A stretch of DNA of 64,000 nt from Acanthaster planci (lineage: Eukaryota > Echinodermata > Asteroidea > Valvatida > Acanthasteridae): positions 473,243-537,242 of the forward strand of contig NW_019091417.1 in assembly GCF_001949145.1 (NCBI RefSeq). The letters are read 5' to 3'. A program made the translations under genes and the position numbers. This document shows positions 1 through 10,698 of the stretch, piece by piece; the first letter of the stretch is position 1; every line of letters begins with the position of its first letter. The notes beneath the pieces are model-generated. The model did not search any database. It worked only from the letters and a program-made list of their open reading frames with translations, and was not told where the DNA came from.

Positions 1-862
1 ATTCATTTTGTTGGTGGCGCGTGACAGCAGCGCGTGCATTTCATACGGAAACCAGCGAAGTGAAGTTCCCGTCAAGGAGCCATCATTGCTGGGAAACTGC
101 GCCCTCTCTTACCCCAGTTCGGCGCTCATTATGACCGCAAAACGTGAACCATGACCAAAAAACATAGACGACGGGACCTTCAAGCGTTTGTTCCTCGTAG
201 CCCACAACATGGACTGGACAGCCAGAGTTTGTAACACTCAAATACATTTATATTGCAATGGTTTCGATCATCAAGTCAGCCGCATTATTGCCAAGAGGAC
301 CCGTACCCTGGTGTTTACTTTCCAAACTTTTCGAACCACTGAGCAGCCAATTTCAGACCCTTTTTGTGCCAAGAACTCTGCGAATTTGTCTAATGTTACG
401 ACACTTTGCCATTTCCGGCGCAACAAAGCACGAGCCAAGGGTTTTTTTCTATGTAGAATCGGCAGCAAGGGCGACACATTTGGGAAATGATTGACGGGAA
501 GAATATACTTCCAGACGACTAGTCTTGGTTTCAAGACGTTACTGCTTGTTAGCGGACACCGTGCATACTGCACCCCCTAACTACTCATAATAAGACTGTG
601 CACTAGCTCTTAGTGACAGTAAGTAAAAACTAGTTGTGCGAGGGCGCTCTTCAACAGAAATAAAAACAACTATCGATCACTGACGTCTTGGGCTAAGACT
701 ACCAGATGACACGATCAATGATACAGTGAGTTAGTAGCTACAATCAGCTTATCAGCTGGATCGTAATCCACTGCCAATCTTCAGTAAGAATGGCATTGGT
801 TGATTGAACGTGACAACCAGGAGAAAATAAATACTCTTCCGTGCTTAAATCAAACAACTTAC

Positions 863-969
863 GTGTAGTTTGGGTACGTGCCATCGACCCAGGACCACTG
901 TCCATCTTCATGGATATCATGTAGACCAATCCACATATCACGATAGGGCAGTGTCGCATGCAACCAGTC
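863..969 (-). CDS. Gene 1 exon 3: CTLD core (WIGL)
   Basis: 107 bp, acceptor ctttcag, donor gtaagt, phase 0 in and 2 out. It encodes DWLHATLPYRDMWIGL and GQWSWVDGTYPNYT, the hydrophobic core and long-loop start of a C-type lectin domain. It differs from its gene 2 partner at only a few residues (R/H, E/A). Confidence 0.88.
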
Positions 970-3242
970 CTGAAAGAGGCCAAAAATCCACGTAACATCA
1001 ACGCAAACAATTTATCTACTTAGACCTACTGATCTCATTTTTGTGTGTGTAGAATAAAGAAATGGGAAATGCTAAAAGATTTCTGTCAAACATCTATTTG
1101 GGCCATATGTAACTTAATATGTGCTTGCACTTTTTTCAACTCAAAAGATAGACTAAAATCGGCAGAAGATTAAATGGAAGTGTCCAAGACTATCAGCTCT
1201 CCTGAGTTGTAATTCCTCGAGTCAATGACTCGATTCGAGTCACGATTTCTGGAGACTCTACTTGACCCGAGTCCTGAAGGGCGAACTGACTCGGCTCAAC
1301 TCGAATCCCTCATCAGAAGTGAAAGGTAATAGGACCCGAGTCCTGATAAAGAAAACAGTTTTGCGAGAAATATTTGCACTTCCATGGTGCAGCGTTTTTG
1401 TGTTCACATCGTGTTGCCAAATACCGCAGCCTAGACGCATTGTCCTGCCTCCATAGTGGTTCTGTAGCATGTAATGCTAACCTGGACCTGGACTTAAAAT
1501 GCATTTCTCAATTTGTGGTTTCATAATCGTCTTAGCGATTCATGTTAGCCATACAAATTCAAATACAAGTAGACGAAATTCCACATTACATAACAAGAAA
1601 CAGATTTGTGTAACGCAATCGGATTTAGGAGTTGTTATGGATTAAATTTTGCCTCCTTCATCAACAACTACTGGCACCATTTTTTGTTTTATGAAGAGTA
1701 AGATGAAATATCACCAAACGTAGCAGCCAAGATATGAGTTAGAAAAGGCTAAGGAATCGCCTTTTCTTTTCTGTGTTCAATTATTTGTGACTCAAATGGA
1801 CTCAAGCTAAATACTTAACTCTGCTCGACGTCTTAGTCGAGTCACAAAATTTAGTGACTCACTGCAACTCTTTCAAACGTCACAATCTATTATCATGAGT
1901 TGGTAGCAAATGTGTGTGCAAGTATTTGTAATTGGCGAAGACCTCGACCTAATGACCCTTTACATGATTTTGAGGAGTGGCCAATGTCTCAGTCACCAGT
2001 CACTTTGACTGATTTGTTGCATGTATAACAGGAGTGCTCATAACTTTACCATGCATAAGTTTAACGAAAAAAAAATGCCGACCAAAATATTTAATGTTTG
2101 CTTTTTGGGAGGGGGGTCAAACCTTTTGACTCAGACCAATCAGATGTCTACTTCTTACCTGTTGTTCTTGATTGGTAATCACAGGCAAATGAACTTCAGA
2201 GCCATATTGAAGGCACTGTCTATTTGCGTCCAGCCATTTAGCTGGTTCTGTGCTAAACCAGTAACAATGATCCCGGAACTGGAAACCACCAGGGCAAAAT
2301 TGGGGATGACTGTCATCTGAGAAAGAGGTTGATCAATAGATAATAGGACAGAAAGTCAGCTGCGTAGGAGGAAGTGGGGCCATGCTGCCCACACATTCCA
2401 TTGGATGCAATTCAAACAATTTGGAAAAACTAGCACTTAGGTCCTCTCACCTTCCATAAACTTTTGTAGATGCAAACAATTGATTATTGGCTTTTTTGAT
2501 GAACATGGTTATGTGACAAAGATTGAAAAATTTGCGGTTGAATCATGTGAAATCTCTTTTGTGAACAAGTCAGGTTCTGACGAGAACCTTTTGTCTGGGC
2601 GTATCGGAAAGTATGATCTGCTCATTGGCAGGTGATAGAGTGGAAAACATACTCTCCAAAAGAATGAGACCCTGAAACGCACCCAAAAGAGTGAAAACAA
2701 CTCTAAAATGACTGAAAACAATTCTTGAAGATTGAAAATAACTCCAAGAGATGAGCCATTTAGTAACAGCTCTCTTTCGAATTGTTAATAGGGTTCCCTG
2801 TAGGAGTGGAAATTGCACTCATTTGAAGTATAATTCAGAGAGTAATGTCTGTCATAGTCTCCAATCTTGCAGGCTGATTGGTTCTGAGGGACTCGGTTGA
2901 CGTCCTGCAGATTTGACTTTGAATTTGTCACGCAAGGAATACCAAAAATGAAGCTGGTTCAGTCTCTTTCTTTGTACTTACTGTGGGCGTTTCAAACTGT
3001 TTGATACTGCAAGTAATCCAGGCATTTTCCTCATCATTGCCTTGGTAGGAGGCTTGGGGAAAATTGTGACGACATGCATAATCATTTACTATCCATTTTA
3101 TTTTAATAAATAACAACTGAACCAGCCAGTTTATCAGTTATAAAAAGGGGTCGTATTTGATGGACTTACCAGACTGGCAGTAAACCTCCAGAATACAGGA
3201 AGCTAGCAAAGCTAAGAAGATCCATGAACTTAACGCAGTCAT
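863..3242 (-). CDS. C-type lectin gene 1, 5' part only (exons 1-3)
   Basis: Three exons rebuilt from splice sites: 3242-3170 (ATG, signal peptide), 2316-2159 (first half of a CTLD) and 969-863 (middle of the CTLD). Phases join cleanly (1, 0, 2). The signal peptide is MTALSSWIFLALLASCILEV followed by YCQS. Exon 2 carries the long-form cysteine pair and the CYW motif (CPGGFQFRDHCYW), then WLDAN and LPVITNQEQQ. Exon 3 carries WIGLHDIHEDGQWSWVDG, the WIGL core of the fold. The fourth exon (NW...C...C...C) is not found in 1-860. In paralog gene 2 it lies about 1 kb beyond exon 3, so here it should fall just outside the window. The exons are very similar to exons 1-3 of gene 2, so a two-CTLD membrane receptor is the likely full product, but only half of one CTLD is visible. 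No frame damage is seen. Confidence 0.85.
1190..1870. repeat. ACTCGAGTC-rich repeat in intron 2 of gene 1
   Basis: Clusters of GACTCGA/CTCGAGTC motifs at 1205-1335 and 1785-1860. The same motif family lies in the matching intron of gene 2 (19225-19360) and after the F-lectin gene (55325-55760), so it is a dispersed element present before the CTLD duplication. Confidence 0.55.
2159..2316 (-). CDS. Gene 1 exon 2: N-terminal half of CTLD
   Basis: 158 bp, acceptor ttctcag, donor gtaag, phase 1 in and phase 0 out. It encodes the first CTLD beta strands and helices: C-x8-C-Y-W, then WLDANRQC, then LPVITNQEQQ. The length equals the matching exon for both CTLDs of gene 2 (158 bp each). Confidence 0.88.
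2635..2830. repeat. AGAGT/GAAAAC interspersed repeat, intron 1 of gene 1
   Basis: Short degenerate units such as AGAGTGAAAACAACTC recur. Members of the same family lie at 12735-12890, 13070-13225 (opposite orientation) and 20270-20545. Confidence 0.55.
3170..3242 (-). CDS. Gene 1 exon 1: start codon and signal peptide
   Basis: 73 bp, 24 codons plus one base, donor gtaag. The peptide has a hydrophobic core (WIFLALLASCIL) and a likely cleavage region near VYCQS. The same start, length and phase occur in gene 2 at 20848-20920, which supports this ATG. Confidence 0.85.
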
Positions 3243-3300
3243 GCTTCAGGTCAACAGCTACCAGGGAAAGAGGACCAATGGAACGGAAGGAAAAACCTCA
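3243..3300 (-). promoter_or_regulatory. Conserved 5' flank of the CTLD genes with CCAAT element
   Basis: The 60 bp before the ATG of gene 1 and of gene 2 (20921-20980) are strongly alike and share ATTGG (CCAAT reversed), at 3275-3279 and 20953-20957, some 33 bp before the start codons. This may be 5' UTR or core promoter. An AT-rich, TATA-like stretch lies near 3335-3350 for gene 1. Confidence 0.35.
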
Positions 3301-3985
3301 TTTGTAAGACCGGATACAAAATTGTAAAGATCTGAATAATTATAAATAAACTACAGAAACATCGGTGAGAGTGAGAACCGAAAGTGATTTTATGATTAAT
3401 GTCGACTGAGAAAATCCTTTCTCGTTAGAGTTTCAATTAGAGTGTATTTTGAAACTTGGTTTGAGCTCATGGTGGGCACAACCACTTTGCATTGATGTCA
3501 TTTCGGCGAGAATGTTCCCTCATGCTTTGTGAAAAGCCAGAAATCATTTGGAGTCAGCTATCAATTGAAGATTGAGATTGTACATAATCATGTGACAGGT
3601 CAATTCCACTCTTGATTGGCAACGTTTTTTTCAAGCAGAGATATTTAATTTTCTGTAGAATGACAGGACGAGCAACGAATAATAAAAACGATGCTCGAAA
3701 TAAATGTGTGCACCTGTCTACATTTTGTTCAAAATATTCACGTGGTAGGTACTGACTAAATTTTCAAAGAGAAAAATGAGAAAAACAAAGCAAAAAATGC
3801 AAAGAACGTTTGGTCAATTAGGACCTAAACCCTTTTTCAGAAATATCCTGCCCTTTGCATTCTGTACATGTATATTGTTACTATTAATCCAGGGTATGAA
3901 GAGGATACTTGTTTCCTTAATGGACCAAACAGGAAATGCCATCCACACTACGAACCCTAGCAATATGTCGACACCCGTACAATAC

Positions 3986-4151
3986 GGGCGTTTCACAATA
4001 GTGCGCCACCAAGTGTTTGCAACGCGTTGGTTAATCACAATGCGCGAAATCTGTCTACCCAATACGCGGTTGCAAAGGGTCGACAAATTTCGCGCTTTGT
4101 GATTGGCCAACGCGTTGTAAACTCTTGGTGGCGCACTATTGTGAATCGCCC
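3986..4151. mobile_element. Foldback MITE with about 45-bp inverted ends
   Basis: The left end GGGCGTTTCACAATAGTGCG and the right end CGCACTATTGTGAATCGCCC are near-perfect inverted repeats. They extend inward through CCACCAAG and GTTTGCAACGCGTTGG, leaving a short loop. No coding capacity. Confidence 0.75.
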
Positions 4152-5214
4152 ATGTTGCCCGAGTTCAAGCAAAATCTCGGGCAAAGGTTGGACTATTTCA
4201 TGATTTAGCCGCTGTGTTCTGAATTTGTACAGATAATTGTGGCTGGTTTATTTGTGTACATGGAAGAGGAGTCCAGAGTAGTTAGGGTCTATTTCTATGT
4301 GCAGTGATAAAGATTCTACTTATGAAGAAAATACTTTTTCTGACGTTTAATTAACAATTATTTTGTCATATAGTAGATACACTGTTATTACAAACAGGAC
4401 TGCGTCGACACAAAATGTTCGTCATAGCGATCGTTTGGTATAGGTTTTCAGTCACGGATGCACTCTGCCATTCAAACGTGTGCCGCCGCCAACCATTTTG
4501 GGTCAACACTTACACGCAAGAAATAAAGTAAAAAGTATAAATAGTTGAAATTGTAAAATGTATGCTCATTTCCTTTCATGTTCCACCTCTCGGGTAGCCC
4601 TCACTGAGAGTAACTCGCGAAACGAAATCAAGTTTTCCTTGGGTCATGCATCTCTTAAAATTTGCATGTGATATGCAGCACGAACGGTTACATTGGTTTC
4701 TGTTTTTTAGGTCACCCCCGGCTTTACAGGGATTATTATTCAAGGTTTTCTGCACCCGAGTCGCTAGTGTTGCATATACATATACATACTCCATGACCGG
4801 TCTACGTTAATTTACCGAACAAGGGTGGGCATGAATAAAGGTCCTCTCGGATGCTAGATGGAGCTAATGTACCGATTAATGGCCAGGGACATAAAATGCA
4901 GCCCAAATTCTGTAAAACACACCTCAGATAGGTTTAAAGTCACCGATTCGTGCCAAAACCATTGTTTTAGGTTTGTCGTTTTTAGAATATTACTTTGTCT
5001 TGTTTTGGTTAATTGTGTGTTGATGTTGTAACTCTTGTAATCTTAAAATGTGTAAAACTCTCAGTAATTCAGCCTCTGGCTGCTATTGAGTTTTTAATAA
5101 TAAACCAAACCAAAACCACGAGGGGAGAGGAAGTAAGGAGAAACCGTAAGGTAGACATTTGAATACTTGTAATTAAGTTAAGAAGCTCAGGAGAAGTTCC
5201 AGATTATCATTAAC

Positions 5215-5640
5215 GGCATGCTGACTAATGGTGTTGTAGGTTCTTCATCAACTGTGTGTTAGAGGTTGATGGAAAAAGGACTGGCCAGCAGAGTAACAGC
5301 TGACAAACCATTGTTGAGGTAGACCAACAAAGTGAAACATCTGAATTTTACGAAGAAACACAAGCATTGGACAAAGATGGATCAGTATAAAGTCTCCTTG
5401 ACTGATGAATCCAAGTTATTACAGTTTGGAACCAAACAGCGAGTGTGAGTGCTCAGACGGAAGGGTGAAAGGTACAGTAATGAATATCTTGTAGCAACTG
5501 TAAAGCACAGTATACTAATATATTATTCGGCGCTCTGCCAACAATCACCTTTTAAAAAATTAATAAAGGTGAAAAATGTAAGCCAGAGCATTGAATATCA
5601 ATTTCTTCAGGAATGTCAAGTGTCCCAATAATTTTGCTCA
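5215..5640 (+). pseudogene. Tc1-like transposase relic
   Basis: Frames broken by stops still read like a Tc1 transposase: LMEKGLASRVTADKPLL, then NFTKKHKHWTKMDQYK, SLTDESKLLQFGTKQRV and LRRKGERYSNEYLVATVKH. DES matches the second catalytic aspartate of the DDE triad. The right end CCCAATAATTTTGCTCATG resembles Tc1 termini. There are several in-frame stops, so it is dead. There is no counterpart in the duplicated region near 21.5-21.9 kb, so it probably inserted after the duplication. Confidence 0.75.
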
Positions 5641-8333
5641 TGTATTCAAGCGCTAACGTTGAAAATAAAAACGTTTCGTGGATATATACCGTATTGATTG
5701 CCATTTCATCACAAAGAACCAAAGTACCTAAAATAAACCGTATTCATATAATTTTGCACATGCACCACTCGAAAATTCTCTATTTCTAGACATGCAAAGT
5801 TAACACTAATTTAATTGTGTAATAGAGATATCTGTACTTCGGAATAAGATGTCAAATTTTCATGCCACACACGTGCTCAGTTGTCGCCCTTCCACGTGGT
5901 CGCTCTGGACAAATCATGGCGTCTTACAATGTGACTTCACCGCTCCATACAAACCACGTGTTGCAGGTCTAGCACGTTCAACAGTTTCACATGAAGCCTA
6001 TTGTTATTATTACGTTTTCCATAAAATAATGCTTAGGCCTAGGACTAGAATTCCTCGTACAGTATTTCGAATTTGACGAAAACAGATTCTATATCAGATT
6101 CTGAAAACAACAAATCGAGATCAGTTGTATGTTTTTGCCCGGCTGATCGGTCTCGAGGCTCTAGACAGTCTGAATCTAGCTCGAAAGGAGTTCAGTAAGT
6201 CTGAACACGCTGTTAACCGGCACTTTAACTGAGCTATCACGGTAAGTCTACCCGAAACTCATTTAGGTCTGAACTTCTTCATTTCCATAAGCCTACATGC
6301 ATTCTAATGTAGAATCAGAAGAGTGGGTAGCCATCCTACATTAATAATCTCTGTTCCTGAGGAAAGTGTAACAAAATATAAATCCTGGACTTAGTAGTGC
6401 TGCAACATACCAGTACCTTGGCTTGAACTGGAGCCACTCTGTGATGTCAGCATACGTCGTTCGTTGTCTACTGGCTTACAACTAATGATTTCAAGGAAGT
6501 GCTATTGCTTTTGTAACCTTGGTGGAGACTCGTGCCTGAAATCTGTACCAGTCAATTACGGATATCCCCGAGTGACACCGGATGCTTGGCATAAATGGCG
6601 AACTTCCAGTGTAAGCCATTTTGGCAGTGTTTACGTGGTGTACCAGGCAACTATGGTCTCAGTCAGACTCCAACAATGATGATCACTATCACTTCCTACT
6701 GAAGGCATCGCTGTCAGAATAAAACACTCAAGTACTGTCACAGAACGCTCTTAAACTCTTGACACCATGATATCTGACCGCCAAACTCGATTTCACAACT
6801 GTATCTCTTGTCGAGTAAACGTACACTCTATTATTTCCTGATAATCTTGTATTTAAGCTGCGGCAACTGAACTGGGACCCGTCCAACACCACGCGTATAC
6901 AAAACCAACCTGTCTAGAAGCTTTTACTAGACCAGACTATAAACATATAGTATATGAGCAAGGGGTCAAAAAAGGAGTTCATATAAAAACATACAAAATT
7001 ATACAAATACAGTATGGTTTGCGGGGAAATAGTGAATTCGCCGAGGGAGATCATCCAACACCGAGGGATCATTAGTTTCAACTATTTCCCGAAAAAACAT
7101 GTTGTATTTGTTTTATTATATCTCATAAACATTCATGAGGAAGCGCCAGTATTTCGTTAGTCCATTCCAGCATATTTTTGTGTGATCCCTCAGTGTTTTG
7201 TATATTTACAAAACAGAAATTTTTATCAAAGAAAACAACACAACAAAAATTAGCCTGATGCCATTTTAACTTCAATATTCAAATGAAAACTGAATTTATT
7301 TTTTCAAGTTGAAAATGTATCAACTTAAAATAAAACAAATGCTTGCTACATTTAATTGTGGTAAATGTTTACATTACAGTTGTGGAATGTCAAATTAGTA
7401 CCGGGTAGTTGAGGCAGTCGTTTAATTGTCGCGAGAGGCCAATATTTTGTCAAAATTTGACTGGTTGCAGTATTTCCGGTAGGCAAGTCTGCCAGGTTTT
7501 CTTTCTCCTGCAAGTTTGTCCAGAGTTCAAAATTTGCAGAATGTTCTTTGGAGAACTTGGCCGCAGAACTCTAGAAGTAGGACCATCACAGGAGCTTGTT
7601 GACGGCTGGTCATGTCCTGATCGAGATGGCAAGTCAGGCTGCCCGTCTGTGTTTTCTCCATATGTGTTGTTTCAAATGGTGTGACTCATTTTTTCTTCTT
7701 TTTGTCCTTTCCTGTGCGGCTGTAATTGCGGATGCTGGATTCCGACCTGTGACCTGTATAACGCTCATGATGTGTCGAGCCTCAAATCCTGCGTGATCAA
7801 GCACCACCGGACGCCATTTTGACAGACTGGTGACACTGTCCTCACTTTTCCGAGTACACACGTTGCGCGCATGAGTTGGTGGCAAAAAGATCGTGCTGCA
7901 CTTGGACATCGCTAAGGAGTGTGATTGTTCCCTCCGTCAGTTCCCTGCTTTTTGTGCGCCACGCGCGCGTATGAGACGAGAGGAGATAGTAACACTATCA
8001 CATCGGTGAGTTCCTGGAAGGGACCAATGAAATGTCGCAGCTGCCTCATGAATATTTACGAGGTATAGCAAAAACTACTCGGTACTCAGTTACCAATCTC
8101 ACTGGTACGGAAGTGAATGCGTCAAGCGCATAATAACGTGTGTAAAAGGTATTGGTGTGAAAACCAGAGCATGATCCAACACGCGCACGTTCCATTCGTC
8201 TGCACTACGCCTCCTGGTTCGAAAAGACGTCGCACTTCGGTACTCTATCCGCCCTGAGTTAAAGTGCATTCTCATCGGCAAAAGAAAGACAGGCTGGTAC
8301 AAAGTTTTCTAACCTGGCTCTTACATGTCTTGA

Positions 8334-8491
8334 GGCCGGTTCATACTTCAGGCAAATGCGAAAGCGAAGCGAATTTGACGTCACGACAACTATCCGGAAA
8401 TTTCGCTTGATTTGAAATGTGTTCGGCTTTTGCGATGCGAATATTTGAATTGACATTACAAATTTGCGTTCACCAAAAGTATGAACCGGCC
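8334..8491. mobile_element. Short MITE-like element, GGCCGGTTCATACTT ends
   Basis: Inverted ends GGCCGGTTCATACTT and AAGTATGAACCGGCC enclose about 130 bp with CGAATTTGACGTCACGAC. No ORF of note. It is likely a non-autonomous DNA transposon. Confidence 0.65.
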
Positions 8492-8699
8492 CCTAGGCGT
8501 GCACAAGAAGACCATGCATACCAGAATAAATTCAGTGCTCGTACTCAGCGTGCTCCACGTCGAACGCGCATAAACTCGCGCGCATAAACTCGCGCGCCTA
8601 TGTGGTGAGTTCTTACCAAAGGACTCTCAATTTCATTTAAAGACACGCCCGTTCCGAGCGGATACCATCCCAACCTGGAAAGTACGTCGACTGTAGTGT

Positions 8700-8850
8700 T
8701 GGACACGGGGAGGTTTGACGTGATTGGCCCAAAGCTTCTTGACGTAACCCAGACAGTGTATGACTTGAAACAAACTGCCTTTGGACGCCTGACTTATGAA
8801 CAACATACTGATAGCTGGTTTATGTAACGTTCCGTCACCCTTAAAAAGAA
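8700..8850 (+). repeat. Block shared with 48150-48265, contains TGACGTAACCC
   Basis: This block and 48157-48262 share GATTGG, then TGACGTAACCC-GACAG, TGACTTGAAA, CCTGACTTAT and AGCTGG-like stretches in the same order and spacing. GATTGG is a reversed CCAAT box and TGACGTAA resembles an ATF/CREB site, so a promoter-derived repeat is possible. No gene is recognised next to this copy. Confidence 0.5.
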
Positions 8851-8929
8851 TCAATACACTAGCGGTACCAGAGGGTTGTGTTGACGAGAGGACTGTGTGA
8901 CTAGACTTCGCCCGCAGTAGTTAGTCCCA

Positions 8930-9390
8930 CAATAGAGTCTGAAAGTAAAAGTCACGCAGCGAACTTCAGGAACCCTCACGCGGTCCATCTATGGAGCCTT
9001 TACAAGGGGCCGTCATATCACGTTCAGTCATTTTGGGAAGAACCGTTACTAACTGAAACCCCATAAAACACTCATGTTGGAATTTGTATCTTTTTTTCTT
9101 CTTCAAGCAATATTTAGAAAAAGTCACCTGGTGATGGGTAAAAAAATGAATTTCATTAACGACCTTTTACTTCCGGCAATATCGTTCGTATAGGTCTCCT
9201 TATTCATGCACGTTTATGTTTCACTCTCTGTGCTTTACGTGAAACAAGACCGCAACGTTGCAAAGATTTCCCTACCTGCACTCGATAGGTTCCATGTGTA
9301 GTTGAGTTGACTGGACTGGTCCCTGTTCCTATTATATAAGGACCGGTAGCTAGCTGCGGTTTAACGTGTCCAATTAACCCTGGCAATTTG
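8930..9390 (+). repeat. Inverted duplicate of 25690-26160
   Basis: Similarity covers CACGCAGCG, TATCACGTTCA, ACTTCCGGCAATATCGTTC, the CAACGTTGCA block and CCTACCTGCACTC, with the partner in opposite orientation. The reading frame open in the partner is interrupted here by stops. Confidence 0.6.
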
Positions 9391-9776
9391 GATGCTGAAT
9401 ATTTAAGTTTTTGTCAGACCAATTACGTTGCAGCGAGAAACAAAAAACACAAGGACCTATCCTTGGTACGCCTCTGTCGGTCAGAGTATGGCAATATATT
9501 TTTCAATGATTTTCATCGATAAATCATTTTACGGCAACTTATGTCAAATCAGTGGTTATCGTGTTAAATTTTGGTTATGTAAACAATTTATGATGAATTT
9601 TTTTCGGTGACAAAGATGAAAAGGCAAAATATTACATTAGCTCCTGTTTCATTTGTGTTTGAGCGGACATCGTTTCCTCCTTTACATACACTCTGCAGGG
9701 TTCTGCCGGATCAATTACCCTCTACCAATCCCTACGTTCAAGGGTCCAGTCCACTAATTCAAGCCCCATTGAAAAC

Positions 9777-9928
9777 NNNNNNNNNNNNNNNNNNNNNNNN
9801 NNNNNNNNNNNNNNNNNNNNNNNNNNNNNNNNNNNNNNNNNNNNNNNNNNNNNNNNNNNNNNNNNNNNNNNNNNNNNNNNNNNNNNNNNNNNNNNNNNNN
9901 NNNNNNNNNNNNNNNNNNNNNNNNNNNN
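9777..9928. other. Assembly gap (N run)
   Basis: 152 N. Any frame reported across it is an artefact. Confidence 0.99.
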
Positions 9929-10497
9929 CGAAGTCTGATTGCAGCCATTTTTGAAGTGGCAACCCTCAACTTTCTCGGGCACTTAGGACCATTTTTCAAC
10001 CGTAGTTTTCAGCCCTTCTGCCCTCATATGAAAGCTTTAAGACCCAGGGAGTTGATCCTGGCAAAGATTTACACAATCTCACCATTTTGGGGGCCAAACA
10101 ATCTCCTTTTCAAAAGATACTGTGCGGGCACTTTTAATGCTAATGAGCTGGTTAGAAATTCTCACTTGAATTAGTGGTCTGCACCCTCAAAGGACGCCTG
10201 TTAGACGTCTGGAGACTAGGTACTGGACGGGAACCAATCTATTGAATTGACACGACTCAGTTCTTGTCAGCAAAGGTTAGATTAAACATTAGAATCTTTC
10301 GTAAAAGTAGATCATGGATTCAAGTTTTTTCCTAAATTTTAATGCAAAATTATGTTTATGATTTTTTTATTTTGGCTTTTTAAAGATTTTTTTAGATTTT
10401 TGTTAGTGACAGTTTCTATAAATTGATGCAAGCAAATAGGTTCTAAATATATATCCAAGGGTTCTGGAAGCGCGCCATCAGGGATAAACTTTCAGGC

Positions 10498-10503
10498 TTT
10501 ATT
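10498..10503 (-). terminator. Polyadenylation signal of gene 2
   Basis: AATAAA on the minus strand, about 75 bp after the TAA stop, supporting the chosen last exon and the 3' end of gene 2. Confidence 0.65.
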
Positions 10504-10578
10504 CTTAGAAATAACACAAAATGATTTGAGCAACAGTAATAACAGGAAAAATGCACGTTTCCGCGTATGACATGAACC

Positions 10579-10698
10579 TTATGCACAAAATCTACTTAAC
10601 TTGATTAATGTAAAGTAATCTCCCACAAGGCTGAGCGACGCCAGTACCCCCTTTACAAAATTTTCTACAAATAGCATTTGTCCATCACGGCTCTTCAT
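10579..10698 (-). CDS. Gene 2 exon 14: cytoplasmic tail and stop
   Basis: 120 bp, acceptor aggtttcag, ends at TAA (10579-10581). It encodes MKSRDGQMLFVENFVKG, then VGDYFTLIKLSRFCA. Phase 0 matches the transmembrane exon. The YFTL tetrapeptide fits YxxPhi, and the Asp before Tyr recalls hemITAM-like tails. The weak pyrimidine tract lowers confidence. Confidence 0.6.
   Translation of the reverse strand: MKSRDGQMLFVENFVKGVLASLSLVGDYFTLIKLSRFCA

Larger units (their letters stand above)
490..6870. repeat. Segmental duplication, left copy (with 18680-23540)
   Basis: Blocks of recognisable identity recur in the same order in 18680-23540. They include flanks of exons 1-3, the upstream block at 3895-3960 (21045-21090), the block at 5960-6070 (21970-22110), 6270-6335 (22261-22325) and 6370-6500 (22930-23080). 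Spacing differs by insertions and deletions; the left copy is about 1.5 kb longer, partly from a Tc1 relic. Confidence 0.75.
3300..10490. other. Intergenic region between gene 1 start and gene 2 end
   Basis: About 7 kb with no supported gene: a MITE at 3986-4151, a Tc1 relic at 5215-5640, duplicated upstream blocks to 6870, a MITE at 8334-8491, the TGACGTAACCC block at 8700-8850, the inverted duplicate at 8930-9390 and an N gap at 9777-9928. The open frame at 7409-7684 has no recognisable protein features. Confidence 0.6.

Noticed and set aside
744-1010. 88-codon minus frame with LRGFLASFRTGCMRHC
   Set aside because: Shadow frame of CTLD exon 3 (863-969). The true frame reads WIGL and SWVDG and has splice sites.
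2021-2320. Plus-strand frame over 2021-2320
   Set aside because: Antisense shadow of CTLD exon 2. A similar shadow occurs at 19796-19990 over the gene 2 exon.
3776-4110. Open frames of about 100 codons on both strands
   Set aside because: They run through the palindromic MITE at 3986-4151, which keeps both strands open; no protein features.
9607-9999. Open frames across the first N run
   Set aside because: Artefact of 152 N; flanks show no protein features.
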